Assembly: GCA_001566295.1 (NCBI GenBank)
Contig: KQ964255.1
Coordinates: forward strand, 682,001-746,000
Direction: 5' to 3'
Length of the DNA stretch: 64,000 nt
DNA from: Microdochium bolleyi
Lineage: Eukaryota; Ascomycota; Sordariomycetes; Xylariales; Microdochiaceae
The position numbers and the translations under genes are program-made. Of this stretch, positions 45,801 to 57,054 are shown piece by piece; the first letter of the stretch is position 1, and each line of letters begins with the position of its first letter. The notes under the pieces are model-generated. The model had not been told where the DNA came from and ran no database searches. It was given only the letters and a program-made list of their open reading frames with translations.

Positions 45801-46842
45801 ACGTTTGGCCGTGCCAAGCTCGATGTCGTGCTGCTTGACAACAGCTGCGTGCTCCTCAACAAGTTTCGAGTGGTTAAGTCGAACTTCGTCGAGCTCGCGC
45901 TGCGTCGTGTTCTTCTCAGCTTGGAGTACATTGAGGGCTTGCAGCAGCTTCTTCTCCTTGTCTACAGCTTCCCTCTGAGCAGCGGTGAGCTCGTGAATCT
46001 GTGTTTCAAGGTTCCAGTTCTCGTCCTTGTACCGGTTCTCGCTCTCGTCGAGAGACTTGACACGCTGCTGGAAGTTCTCTGCCTCGTACTCGAGTTTCGA
46101 CTTGTCTACCTTCACTTCACGAAGCTCTTCCTCCTTCTCCGCGAGAAGAGCCTGCAGGTTCCGGACTTGGGCGATGAGAGATGTGCTGATCTCGGTGGCA
46201 AACTCGATGTCGTGGATCCGGCTAGCCGGCTGGTTGCGGACCTTGCGGTTGGGCACGCTTAATTTGGTAGGAGAGCCCGTCGCCTGAGCCTCGAACTTGG
46301 AGGGGCTGACGGAACGCTGCAAGCACGTCGAGTTAGAACACATGAGAGTTTATGTTATGCGCTGCGGGACGAGAGCTTACACGGCCGCTCCTAGCTTCGG
46401 GGACGAAGGGGGAGCCTCCAGCAGCGGCAGCCTCGTTGGATGGCACGCGCTGCTTTGGGATGAAGGCTCGGGCACTCTCGCGGGCCACTTCGTTGTATTC
46501 CTTCTCAATGTCGGCGAGCTTCTCGCGTAGATCGGGTGTGATGTCCTCCTCTGCAGGGATGCTGTCGAGGTCCTTAAGTCGTTCCTCCAGCTGCTTGCGC
46601 TGCTGCACGAGCGCCGTGCCAAGCTTTCCGGCCTCCTCCATACGACGGTCGGTGTCGGACAGGTGCGCCTGGAGGGCCTTGCGAGCCTGTGCTGGGGAGG
46701 CATTGGGCGCGAGAGCAAAAAAGTTTGGGTCGAAGGTGGAGAAGCGATGATGTGTAGCCATGGCTGGCTTGGAAGAGACAAAGGGATCATGTTGGACGGC
46801 TAGGTCGTGGCTGCCGTGATCGGCAGGTTCGGGAGACGCCAT
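39818..46842 (-). CDS. apsA: ApsA/Num1/Mcp5-type cortical protein: giant coiled coil with C-terminal PH domain, 3 exons
   Basis: Exons 46842-46381, 46316-40025 and 39966-39818 join in phase to 2300 residues. The N-terminus has MATHHRFSTFDPNFFAL and short coiled coils, followed by an acidic linker with tandem FETANDASDAA repeats. About residues 820-1650 are a coiled coil with His-Ala pairs recurring every 11 or 15 residues. Near the C-terminus is an Mcp5/Num1-type PH domain: MIGEYLWKYTRKAGRG, HRRYFWVHPYTRTLYWG, KSVPIEAVRVVTDDNP and WFNALSYLLLRT. This PH domain binds phosphoinositides. Such proteins sit at the cell cortex, anchor dynein and position nuclei; loss of Aspergillus ApsA disturbs nuclear migration. 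The long second exon seems to stop at 39993, but a GTATGT donor at 40024 and an acceptor at 39967 add a tail beginning KHDVGSLSHA. Confidence 0.92.
45111..45185 (-). repeat. 33-bp tandem repeat in the ApsA-like gene
   Basis: Two identical 33-base units (45111-45143 and 45144-45176) and a third partial unit encode repeated FETANDASDAA. Identity at the nucleotide level indicates recent duplication or homogenisation. The repeats lie in the acidic, probably disordered linker. Confidence 0.92.
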
Positions 46843-48336
46843 GGCAGGCTTCAGGTGGCAGACGCCGCCAGCACTCAGCACTCAAGAGTGCAGTGCGGGC
46901 AGGAGCTGCAGAAGGCGATGGTGTCGAGGTAATGAGCGTGAGGCGGCGGGATTAACGCCGAAGAGTGAAGAGTGGTGACATGCAGGAGCCGGCGATGGGC
47001 CACAACACGGCACGGCGCGTCGGGAAGACGGCGTGGAAGAGAGAGGTCGAGTGCCGTGATCGACAATGGCGACAACGACGACGAGGTCGACGACGGTGGG
47101 TGACGAAGGTAGCAAGGAGAAGAGGACAGCCGGCCCTGGTGACGGCTCGAGGATGACCTGGCGTGGAAGCTGGAGCGCGACTGGCTTGGGCCGGGTGGAG
47201 CGTGGATGGCGCCTGCTTGGCGGCGAAATTGGGTGAGCTGGGTGGGCGGCAGACACGAAACAGCCCCAATCAGCAACCTTGTTCAGCTGGCAGGCCTGGG
47301 CAGCTTCTGATCTCTGAGCCTGTCAAGGCGTCCCGCCAGGAATGGATTTTCGACTATTAGTATCTCGCCAGTGGTAGCATGGGATTGCTCCAGTGCGCCG
47401 CTCATGCTGCACAGTCGTGGGATGCGAAGGCGATCACGGGGACACGGTTGCACCAGCCTAGATCAGAGGCAGGTCGAGCAGCGTGTAACTACTGGCAATA
47501 TCTACAGAATGCGAGACTCCAGGACAGCCACCACTGTCCGCGTGAGGCACTGCAACAATAGCTCCAAGATGACGTGGTTGAGGATGCGATCTGATCTGCG
47601 GTGCGTCGAGGGCTAGAGGCGGTTGTTGATCCGGAACGCGTGGGGACATGCGCAAAGTAAACAACAGGAACAATGTGCTTAGTCCGGTGCCCACTCGGAT
47701 CGCAAGCGTGAGCCTGTGTGAATCATGCGCTTGAACAATAAACGGGCCCGCCGACGCTCGCCTGCAGACGGCACGCGTCGTCCAGTGGCCAGAGATTCAG
47801 AGTTGCCGTCGTCGAAAATCATGCTGCTCGTGCCTCACGATCTGCCTGGTCCCCAGGCAGCCCTATGCTTGCCTGATCACTGACGCATGAAGACCGTGAC
47901 GAGAGCTAATTAAACAAAGTGGCCGCACGCAGCGGGGCCGCCGAGGGAGAAGCAATCCACAAAGTACCTCGAGCGCCGGCGCCGCCCAGATCTCGCGGGC
48001 GGGCCTAGACGGGTACCTGGCATGCGCGCGTCTAGATCTCCCCACAGTGTGCGCCTGAGACCCCGCCCAGTATGTTCGTCCCCGATAGATGCATCCAGAA
48101 TGCATATCTGCATGGCGTGAGCGCATCTCTGAGCAGGTGTGTCGCTAGTACAGTGGTGACTAAGCCATGATTAGAAGCCCTGCGAAAGTTGTGGATCGCC
48201 CGTCGCCGTCCATCGCATTTGATGGTGGGAGCTCCAACTTTTGGATTGAATGCCTCCTGCGCTGCACAAATCCATCTCAAACTGGTGCAACTACTTGTGT
48301 TTCTAGCGCAACCTATAGGCCAGGCCACTCTACACA
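46843..48336. other. Divergent intergenic region between ApsA-like (-) and Cwc24 (+) genes
   Basis: This 1.5 kb should hold both promoters. The first 300 nt carry the probable 5' leader of the ApsA-like transcript, which is pyrimidine-rich on the minus strand. No other gene is supported. Confidence 0.5.
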
Positions 48337-49356
48337 ATGGCCGACGCTACAGAGGCAACAGCCGCCCCCGTCGCCGTCTTCAAGAAGCGAGGCGCAAAGG
48401 CCAAGGCAAACATCAGGAAGAGACCGGCCACACCCCCTCCCGCCAACAGCGACAGCGACGACGATGACTACACATCTTCTGAGGACGAGGCCGGCCAGCG
48501 GGTCAAGCGGCGCAAGAAGAATACCGCCGCTGTAGCGGCCTCCTCGCGCGACAACAAGCCCGCCGCCTCCACCTCTCACTCCTCCGCGACCGTCTTCGAG
48601 GCAGACCGAAGCGTGCCCATCACAAGCACCAACGATGCGACCAAGCAGTCCAACTGGTACGATGGGGACGACGCCGCCCTACTCGGCAAGACGAGGCCAC
48701 TCCCCAGCGGCTCGCAGGCGACAAACGAAGGCGCAGCTGGAGTGCAGGCCCCGGACGGCACATACAAAGGCCTTGCGAACCAGGCCAAGTACATCGCAAA
48801 GAACCCGGACGCCCCCAACAGGACCGTAGGCCCAATCAAGGCGGCCACCAACATCCGCACCATCACAGTCACCGACTTCGCCCCCGACGTGTGCAAGGAC
48901 TACAAGCAGACGGGCTTCTGCGGCTTCGGCGATAACTGCAAGTTTCTGCACGCCAGAGAAGCCTACCAGCAGGGCTGGCAGCTCGACAAAGAGTGGGAGA
49001 AGGTCAACAGGGGCAAGAAGGGCAACGCCGGCACTGTCTTCGCCAGCGCCGACCGGTCTGCCAAGGCTACGGACGACGGCGAGGACGCGGCGGAAGCTGC
49101 CCTGCTCGAGAAGATCCCTTTCGCCTGCATCATCTGCAAGGGCCCATACAAGGAGCCCATCATCACGCGATGCGGTCACTACTTCTGTCTGCCCTGTGCG
49201 TTACAAAGGTATCGAAAGGACCCAAGCTGTGCAGCTTGTGGGGCTGGCACGAGTGGCGTTTTCAATACGGCAAAAACTTTGAACAAGCTGCTGGAGAAGA
49301 AGCGTCAGCGCGAGGCACGGCTGAAAGAGGAAGCGGACGAAGAAGCCCCGGCGTGA
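48337..49356 (+). CDS. cwc24: Pre-mRNA-splicing factor Cwc24 (RNF113A type): CCCH zinc finger plus RING
   Basis: Single exon, 339 residues. The N-terminus has KKRGAKAKANIRKRPATPPP and an acidic Ser/Asp stretch. The conserved middle (RTVGPIKAATNIRTITVTDF) precedes a CCCH finger, C-x8-C-x5-C-x3-H (VCKDYKQTGFC..NCKFLH). A C3HC4 RING starts at about residue 264 (FACIICKGPYKEPIITRCGH, then CLPCALQRYRKDPSCAACG). The domain order and these motifs match Cwc24/RNF113A, a nuclear factor that joins the activated spliceosome near the first step and contacts the 5' splice site region. In other organisms the RING can act as a ubiquitin ligase. Length is normal for filamentous fungi. Confidence 0.95.
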   Translation: MADATEATAAPVAVFKKRGAKAKANIRKRPATPPPANSDSDDDDYTSSEDEAGQRVKRRKKNTAAVAASSRDNKPAASTSHSSATVFEADRSVPITSTNDATKQSNWYDGDDAALLGKTRPLPSGSQATNEGAAGVQAPDGTYKGLANQAKYIAKNPDAPNRTVGPIKAATNIRTITVTDFAPDVCKDYKQTGFCGFGDNCKFLHAREAYQQGWQLDKEWEKVNRGKKGNAGTVFASADRSAKATDDGEDAAEAALLEKIPFACIICKGPYKEPIITRCGHYFCLPCALQRYRKDPSCAACGAGTSGVFNTAKTLNKLLEKKRQREARLKEEADEEAPA

Positions 49357-50157
49357 TGATGCGGTTTCCTGGGTAGAAACATTAAACTTGAACATGGGCT
49401 CACTCATCGAGGGTCCAGTCATCTCGGCTCCATGTGATCACGGGCACTGGGCATGACTCAGGGTTTGCTGCGATCTGGAGCCTGGGCACCCATCCAGTAG
49501 CTCAGAGGAGGTAGGACGTCACAAGCTCGAACCTACGAGTGGCTAATCCGATAAACCCCAGCTCTTCATCTTCGGATTCGGCTGCGCAGCTCATACCTCG
49601 AATCCCGTCGTGGCTGTCTGGTTCTTTGTGCCCCTGCTTGCAGCCGCGAAGAGACGGGCTGATCCAGGTGACTGCACGTTATAACTTACAGTGTTCCCTC
49701 TTCTGCCGTAGCGTGCCAAACTGCTCCTATGGTTAGCTTCACAGGACAAAGAAAGGCCTGGATTCGCAAATACCTTGGCACCTCGGTAGTCACTTTGAAG
49801 TGCACATTATAGAACCCTCTGGCTCCAGTGCCTTACAAGACCCGAGTACAATAAACAATAAAACTTGAAAATAAAAGAATTAAAAAAAAACACATGAATT
49901 TTCGCTGGACTATAAGTCTATACATTACGTTCAGCATATTAGATGATATCATTTTGTTTAATTGCATCCGTTCTATTTGACAATCCACATGCCACCTTAT
50001 TTGTTCGCGCATGAAGGCGAGAGAGACCCTGGCTACAACTCACGAATCACCATCAAGCAATGGGTCATGTCACTTGGGTGAAATACACGGACAACTTCAC
50101 AGTATGCCGGAAGTTTACGCTCGTCAGCGGCGCCGAATTGATAGATGCCCGAGGTGC
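49357..50157. other. Intergenic, 3' flanks of convergent Cwc24 and CoA-ligase genes, with an AT-rich block
   Basis: No gene is supported. The block 49848-49985 is strikingly AT-rich and contains A-runs, unlike the surrounding DNA. Confidence 0.5.
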
Positions 50158-52106
50158 TCACAACTTCGGCCTCGAGCTCGCCGCTTTGACGACCACCCCC
50201 GCCGCACCCTTGGCGGCCTGGTCACGCAGCACCCGCCTCAAGATCTTGCCGCTCGCGCTCTTCGGGATCTCATCCGCGAACTCGACCTCCTTCAGCCACT
50301 TGTGCCGGACCTTGTTGGCCTTGACATAGTCCAGGATCTCGAGCCCGACGGCCTGGTCCCTGGCGACGCCCGGCTTGAGCACCACATACGCCTTGGGCTT
50401 CTCGCCCGACCAGTCGTCCTTGACGCCCAGCACTGCGCAGTCCTCGATCCTGGCGTGGCCCAGCAGCAGGTCCTCAAGCTCGGCCGGCGCGACACCGATG
50501 CCCTTGACCTTGATGAGCTCCTTGATGCGGTCGGTGATGGTGAGGAACCCGTCGGGGCCCATGACGCCCTGGTCGCCCGTGTGCAGGAACCCGTCGGCCT
50601 CGAACGTCTCGCGTGTGGCCTTTTCGTTGTTCAGATATCCCATGACGACCTGCGGACCCCTGGCGACGATCTCGCCCGGCTCGCCGACCCCGGCCTCGCT
50701 GCCGTCCTCCTTGATGATCTTGACCTCGGTGCTCGCGACGATCATCCCGACCTTGTGCGCGTACTGGAAGTCCAGCTTGTCCGGCGGATGCGCCGTGATG
50801 CAACTGCAGCTCTCCGTCATGCCATATCCCTGCTTGAACCCCGTCCCGGGGAACTTCTTGCTCAGCAGCTGCAGTATCTCCTCGCTCACGGGCGCCGCGC
50901 CGCACGAGAAGCGCTTCACGCAGGAGAGGTCGTATTTGTCCACGATGGGGTCACGCACGAGCCGGATCAGGATCGGCGGGACGACGAGCATCTCGGGCAT
51001 CTGGTACTTCTGCACTGTCTCGAGCATGCCCTCCATCGTGAATGTGGGAAGCATGATGACCTCGGCGTTCTTTGCTACGGGCAGGTGCATGCTGTGCACT
51101 ATCCCGGTAATGTGGAAGAGGGGAAGCACGGCCAGGGCTTTGTTCGAGTCCGCGGGGGTGAGTTGCAGGATCTGCATGGCTTGCGCGATGACGTTCTGGT
51201 GTGCGATCATGACCTGGTTCGGAGAGTTAGTTAAAACAAGTCGATCGGATGTCTATGCACAAGGTAAAGACGAGTACTCACAGCCTTTGGCAAGCCTGTC
51301 GTGCCCGACGAGAAACTCAGCAACGCGCAAACATCCTTATTCTTCTTGCCGGGAGGCAGCTTGAACTCAGCGGCCTGGCCGTTCGCGCCGTAGGACTTGC
51401 CAATGCGTACCAGGTCCTGCACGGTCGTGTAGTCCTCATACTTGCCCTCGAGCAGGAAGATGTGCTCCTTGGGAATGCCGGCATTCTTGGCCGCCTGGAT
51501 GGCGATTTCCATCGACGAAGGGTGCGTGGCAATGAAGCGGGCACTGGCAGTCTTGAGTGCATATGTCATCTCCTCGACATTGTAGGCTGGGGACGCGCCC
51601 GATGCCACACCTCCTGCGATGCAAAAAAGCTATTAGCCACGTTCTTTTTTGATTATGGCAGTTCTGGAGAATCACGACCAGGCGTATCATCTGCCTGTTT
51701 TGCACGTACCGATGCGAATGGCCGCCGTCAGCGTGACAGGGTACCAGATCGAATTGCGGCTGAACAGGTTGAGCGTCTCGCCCTCGCGGAAGCCATACTT
51801 CTTGCTCAGAGCCGTGGAGATGAAGGTGGCCGCCTCTTTGACCTGTTTCCAGGACAGTCGCTCCCCAGTTGAGGCATCCAAGAAGCCGGCGAGCTGATCC
51901 TCGGGAAATCTGTTGATCGGCGAGTAGGGGGAGTTGTCTCCATAGAGCCAGTGCCAGATTGTGATATCGGTCGGTACTGTTTACTCTCGAATCAGCGAGA
52001 TCGCCACGACCAGTACTGAGACCACGATGCTCGTGAATTCAAGAGAAGGGCTGAGCACGCGACACTTACATTCAATGTCGGGATGCTTGCTTTTGAAGAC
52101 GACCAT
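50158..52106 (-). CDS. 4-Coumarate-CoA-ligase-like acyl-CoA synthetase (ANL superfamily), 4 exons
   Basis: Exons 52106-52070, 51976-51710, 51613-51282 and 51213-50158 join in phase to 563 residues; exon 1 is only 37 nt. ANL core motifs appear in order: LLSFSSGTTGLPKAV (nucleotide loop, completed by splicing), GYGMTESC, TGDQGVMGPDGFLTITDRIK (ATP-binding Asp and hinge region) and SASGKILRR with the catalytic Lys. These enzymes activate a carboxylic acid as its adenylate and transfer it to CoA; 4CL-like members accept phenylpropanoid or medium-chain acids. The C-terminus SSRPKL resembles a peroxisomal PTS1 signal, which would fit side-chain beta-oxidation of aromatic or fatty acids. The exact substrate cannot be read. 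Gene structure and phases agree throughout. Confidence 0.9.
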
Positions 52107-52719
52107 GATGGCGGGTGGTGTCTAGATCGCGGCAGTTGTTTTTGTGCTTGTGCGATGCGTTTGCTACTGAGCACAAAAGCACAGAGTTCTAGAAGGGCAG
52201 GCCGATTGAGTTTCTGGGCGGCAATTCCTTCAAATAAGCAACAACGGAGGTGCCCGGGGCCGCGGCTGAGTGCAAGCTGGCGATGCACGGCGATGGAGCC
52301 TCGTGGAGCTTCCCCGCATGACGAGGAGACCGCAACCGCAACAACCCCTGCTCCACAAGCGCCATCGGCTTGCGGAGAAGCCTTGTCCGGCGGCGGCGAC
52401 GACTTGCGACTCCCCGGGCGCGGCTTCATTCCGTCCCCTCCCTCTCCTCTGGCGGTGTGCCTCTCATTACGACGGACCTGATCATGATATCAAGGCAGAA
52501 TCTCCGGAAAGTCTCCCTTCTCCCTTCTCCCTGCTGGTGGCAGCCCTAGTTCACGAGTGCAACATAAATGGTGTTCTGAAAGAGAAACTTTGACTAAGCT
52601 CCGTACGCCGATCATGTCCATGGATATCTCTATGGTTCCAAACTCCAGCCTCGTCCCGTCATGACATGTACACCAACGTCCAATTCTGTGAAACTATTCG
52701 TCCCCGCTGGCAACCTGCT
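52107..52719. other. Promoter region of the CoA-ligase gene and 3' flank of Sos7
   Basis: No gene is seen. GGAAAGTCTCCC-like palindromic text near 52503-52514 is the only notable local pattern; I assign no function to it. Confidence 0.45.
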
Positions 52720-53601
52720 TCACGCAGGTACCTTGAGCAGCTGCCGCAAAGTGACATCTGCGGCCCTGTACCATCGCCCTCTCTCCTCTAGATCGTCCTC
52801 CACGCCTCCCAGTGCCGCCTCCTTCCGCCGCTTCGCCTCACGCGCAGCCGCACCGCTGTTGTTGCGCTTCGTCTCCAGCGGCTGCAGCTCTGCGTGCAGG
52901 CGGTCGAGCTCCTTCTTCTTGCGTGGCACGAGGCTCTGTAGCTGCTCGAGCTGCCGGTCAAGCTCGGCCCTCTGTCGTTTCTTGGCCTCGACCAGCTCCA
53001 GCGTCTTGCTTAGAGGCAGTCTCAGGTCCGGGTTGGGATTGCTCGTTACGGCATCCTGTGCCTCTTTCAGCGTCGCCACCGAATCCTCGAGAGTCGAGAT
53101 CTTCTGTGGCAGCGAGGCGAGCTTCGAGGTCTCCGCCATGATGCGTTCGTGCTTGGTGCTCAGCTCGAGCGCGCGCGCCTCCAGCTGCGCCACCGTCTCG
53201 GTCACGTCCGTCTTGAGCGCCTTGAGAGCTGCTTTCGCCTCGAGATTCTGCGCTTCCAGGTCGAGGTTCTCCTGGGGTGTGACTATCAGGGGCGGGTCGC
53301 CAACGATGGCGCGGATGAACTTCTCCTTGGTGACCTGCTCGACATAGCTGAAGCGGAGCTTGGCGAAGAGCTCGCGGTAGTGCTCGAGGTCGCCCTCCAG
53401 CGACGCCGGCGTGGGGGCATCATCGAGTGATGCAGCTGACACGTCTGATGTCCTCTGGCCTGGGTCCTGGGACGTCCTGCGTGTAGAAGATGAGCCGACG
53501 GCAGAAGCGATGGGCTCACTCAGCCGGAGGATGGACAGCTCGTGGTCGGCATTGAGCGCTTCGATGGCGGCCAGAACCTCCTGAGGCGTCTTGGGCGGCA
53601 T
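52720..53601 (-). CDS. sos7: Kinetochore protein Sos7
   Basis: Single exon, 293 residues. The N-terminus begins MPPKTPQEVLAAIEALN. The most recognisable segment, from about residue 72, is HYRELFAKLRFSYVEQVTKE followed by FIRAIVGDPPLIV, the conserved N-terminal part of Sos7. A long coiled coil follows (about residues 115-265: leucine and charged heptads such as TLEDSVATLKEAQD and LDRQLEQLQSLV), and the tail is GRWYRAADVTLRQLL. Fission-yeast Sos7 joins Mis12-complex and Spc7 function at the kinetochore and is essential for chromosome segregation. Length and arrangement match the fungal family. It acts in the nucleus, at centromeres. Confidence 0.88.
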   Translation of the reverse strand: MPPKTPQEVLAAIEALNADHELSILRLSEPIASAVGSSSTRRTSQDPGQRTSDVSAASLDDAPTPASLEGDLEHYRELFAKLRFSYVEQVTKEKFIRAIVGDPPLIVTPQENLDLEAQNLEAKAALKALKTDVTETVAQLEARALELSTKHERIMAETSKLASLPQKISTLEDSVATLKEAQDAVTSNPNPDLRLPLSKTLELVEAKKRQRAELDRQLEQLQSLVPRKKKELDRLHAELQPLETKRNNSGAAAREAKRRKEAALGGVEDDLEERGRWYRAADVTLRQLLKVPA

Positions 53602-54156
53602 GATTTTGCTTGCAGGCCAAATGTAGCGTTATGGGGGTGGAAGAGTTGTGTGCTTGGCTGTGGTGCGTGCACTCGATGTTCAGCGCGAAATGTCCATGTG
53701 TGAGGCGTCACACTGCGATATCACGATTGATCAATCGTCGGGAGTAGCGCTACGCGTGTCAACGTGATGGCGCTACATCTATTTACATTGCTTCCGTATT
53801 GAGGTTAGGCACAGGGCAGCGTCGGCACACTGTGTGTAGCAGTGCAAAGCACACTCAAGATACAGTCTGGACTGAACTGGCCATGCACTGTGAGACCAGG
53901 TGGGGCAATATCCCTCGGCAGCGAGGAGGACCCTGACATCACCCCAGCAGGCCATCCTCTGCATGTTGCAATCCTGAGCGTAACCATTGCCGTTGGTCGG
54001 TCCACAACCGCAACCTGGACTAAGAACCGCCGACGTTTTTGCACATCAACTCTAGCTAACCCTTCGCTCGCCCTTACATTGCTGTGCTCATCACAGAGTG
54101 CCCTCTCGAATCACCGACCTCGCCCCTTGCGGTTCAACCGGTCACAGCATGGCAAA
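53602..54156. other. Divergent intergenic region between Sos7 (-) and RS-rich gene (+)
   Basis: A compact promoter interval of 555 nt shared by two conserved nuclear-protein genes. No other gene is supported; the plus-strand frame that runs through it is the open leader of exon 1 of the RS-rich gene. Confidence 0.5.
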
Positions 54157-55475
54157 ATGCCTGAAAAGGAATATCCATTGCTGACCGACGAGTACGTCGC
54201 TGGGCTCATGTCACAAGAGGCCAGTGACTGCTCAACCAAGTACTCGGCCCTCGGACTCGACGCCTACAAGTCTAACAAGTAAGCACTCCTGCTGGCAAAC
54301 ACGAATCATTCGTGACAATGCCGCCTCTACCAGCATACTAACCAAATCTGCACCTCAGGCGACCACAAAATCAGCCAAAGCCGAACACGAGATTCCTGAA
54401 CAACATAATGCGCGACACCAACTCACACAACCGCGCCCTCCTCGCCAAGGAGAGCGCTGAGTCGCAGGCCCGCCTGCGCGAGCTCGAACAAGCCGAACAG
54501 GAGAAGAAGCGCGAGCAGGAGCGTGCCCAGAGAAGGACCCGGCCAGGACCTGCAGACACGCGCAAGCGGATTCTGGGTGACATTGCAGCGTTCATTGACC
54601 CCGCCTCGCGGTCAGGTCCGCGGTCGACGAAGCGGCGGAGGGATGGCGAGGATGAGGCGGGTGCCGAGGAAAGACGAGACAGGCACAAGGCGAGGGACAG
54701 ATCACCGAGACGGAGCTCCGGGCGGTCTGTGAGAGATGCAGAATCCAGCAAGAGGAGCTCAAGGGACAAGAACAAAGACCTTTTTGATGACGCATCAGGC
54801 ACAACGCCCCAATCCGATGGGCGCCTCAGGGCTAACAAGAGCCGCGAGGAGCACGAGTCGGACTCCAGACGGCGCAAGTACCGCGACCGGGACGACGAAA
54901 AGCCCGAAAGGCACCATCATAGACGCTCGAGGCACGAGAGAGACCGGCAACGCCATCACCAAAGGCGTTCTCGCAGCAGGAGTCGGGACAAACATGGGCG
55001 ATCACCACCAGCGAGATCCTCCCGACGACGGGAGTCATCTGTGAAATCAGACTCGGACCCCGTCGACGATCTCATCGGCCCAGCTCCGCCACAGAAAGAA
55101 GCACATGTGCGATCTCGAGGCCGTGGGGCACATGCCACATCATCCGGCATTGACGACCGCTTCGCCGCTGACTACGACCCGGCACTCGACATTGGTCCAG
55201 AACCTACACTGGACACCAATGGCGAGGACTGGGAGAGCACGGTAGAAGCATACCGTGACAGGCAGAAGTGGCGGAAGCAGGGCGCCGAGAGGCTGCGTGG
55301 TGCTGGATTCACCGAGGATCAGATTAAGAAGTGGGAGACGGGCGACAAGCATGACGAGACGGATGTGCAGTGGACGAAGCACGGAGCGGTGCGGGAGTGG
55401 GACCGAGGGAAGGTTGTTGACACGGAAGGGGATACTTTTCTCAAGGCGGAATGGGGCCGGTTGAAGGGGACGTAG
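54157..55475 (+). CDS. Arg/Ser-rich nuclear protein, probably linked with pre-mRNA splicing, 2 exons
   Basis: Exons 54157-54278 and 54359-55475 join in phase to 412 residues; the intron has a perfect TACTAAC branch site at 54335-54341. The N-terminus (MPEKEYPLLTDEYVAGLM) leads into RPQNQPKPNTRFLNNIMRDT and a charged coiled coil. Residues of about 105-290 are a mix of Arg, Ser, Asp and Glu (RSRSRSRDKHGRSPP), as in splicing-related RS proteins. The conserved C-terminus holds DDRFAADYDPALDIGPEP, DWESTVEAYRDRQKWRKQGA, GFTEDQIKKWE and WTKHGAVREWDRGK. Fungal homologues are often labelled as splicing factor 38B-like on the basis of the RS content; the true function is unsure. A nuclear location is inferred. 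Confidence 0.8.
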
Positions 55476-57054
55476 ACGCATGCTGTGCGCTGTGGTCTCC
55501 AGTTCCTGGTTTCCTGGGACCGAGCCTAGCCCGATTCTTATTGCTACACCGGACAGGTGATTCTTTTTTCTTTTCTTTTGCAAGCATAGCGTAGGGTTGG
55601 TTGCATACGGGCGGCGAAGGTGAGGTTATGTTAAAGCATGACTCCGCTCAAAAATAGAAATTACCGTTGAAGCACTTGGCGTGTTCGCAGGCTAAACTCG
55701 GAGCCTACCAGGATCTCCCACGAGACCAGAGCGGTGGCCTAGGTACCAGGCAGTGACTCGAACTGATGCATGACGAAGGTTCCTGGTCCAGCGGTATGGA
55801 ACAGCCTCGTAACAAGCCACAACGGGGAATTGAAAAAGTCAAATCATGGGGAACGTGCGGGCACCGAGCGCGAGAACGATCACCAGGAAAGGCCAAGAGA
55901 AGGACCAAGAAACGGCCGGTTCCAACGGCCTGGCCGTGGCGTGAAGGCCAGGTGGTCCAAGTCAAGTGAGACAGAATAGTGGGGTTGCGGCGGAGGGTCG
56001 AGCTGGGAGAGGAGAGGGAAAAGTGACCAAGAACAAGCCACGAATGGCGGATGGGACGTGTCGTGGTGGGCTCCAGTGGACTGGGTCTTTCTGGACTGCA
56101 CCTGATGGGCATGGGTTTAGGTGCGAACGCTGAACCTAATTCTGGCACCGTGCAGTGACGCGCTTCCTGCGCTTCCTGCGCTTCCTGCGCTGGTTGCTCC
56201 CGAGTCAAGCGTGAAGGAAGGAGGTTAGAGAGAGAGAGAGAAGCGCCTTGGGTGAGGAAGTGACCGTATTGCTGCCGAGATGAGCGATGGATCTCAGCGG
56301 ACCCTGGACGGGAGTCGGCAACGCGGGAGGGAGGGAGCGGGCGGGTTTGGATGCAGGTGAGGTCCACTCGCCATCAGTTGACTGATTCGAAACGGGGAAG
56401 ATGGACAGGGGAATGGAGGTGCAGACATGGGCACTTCGGTGATTGTCTGGAAGCAGAGGGAAGACGTGCTTGTGCATGTGTGTGTGGCACGAGGTCAGCG
56501 ATGGCACTGTCAGGGCCCAGGTGATGGCTGTTAGGGGAAACCGGTGGTCGCATGTCTGTCTGGTGATGACGACGGCACTGCACCCAAGTGACTCCACCAA
56601 CGCCTGCGCCAGAGAGTCAGGCAGGGCGGCGCCAGCGCGAGCCTAGCCCGTCCATCTCTTAACCATAACACTCCCGTCCCGCCCATCTGGACACAACCAG
56701 GGCTGCCCTTCCGTAAACCACGTCTCTTGTTCCTGTATTGCTTGTTGCTTCGCTTCTTGCTGTGCTGGGCAGAGAAAGAGCTTGGCCCTCTCAGACACAC
56801 AAGATTGAGAGGTGGGCTCGCAGGGTTCCGCTTGCCGCCCTGCCGACTGCGACACCAGACACGACCACCCCCTCGACCTCGCGATCCACCACGACACGCC
56901 CTGCCGAGCGACATCAGCAGCACGCAGGCAGGCAGACAGACAGCGGCGGCATCTTCAGGCAAGCCTGAAATACGGCGACGCCCAAGGCTCTCCAGCACCA
57001 CTCGCAAGCAGCCCTCGAGGGCTTCCCCACGAACGAACCACCCCACTCGACACC
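55476..57054. other. Intergenic region upstream of the PA-TM-RING gene
   Basis: No gene is supported in 1.6 kb. The last 400 nt are probably promoter and 5' leader of the RING gene; the frame is open before its ATG but lacks hydrophobic or domain signals. A short 9-bp triple repeat (CGCTTCCTG) lies at 56160-56186. Confidence 0.5.
56160..56186. repeat. CGCTTCCTG x3 tandem repeat
   Basis: Three perfect copies of a 9-base unit followed by a partial copy, in intergenic DNA. Confidence 0.85.

Noticed and set aside
50011..51234. 407-codon plus-strand frame
   Set aside because: Antisense to exon 4 of the CoA ligase, whose ANL motifs are all on the minus strand.
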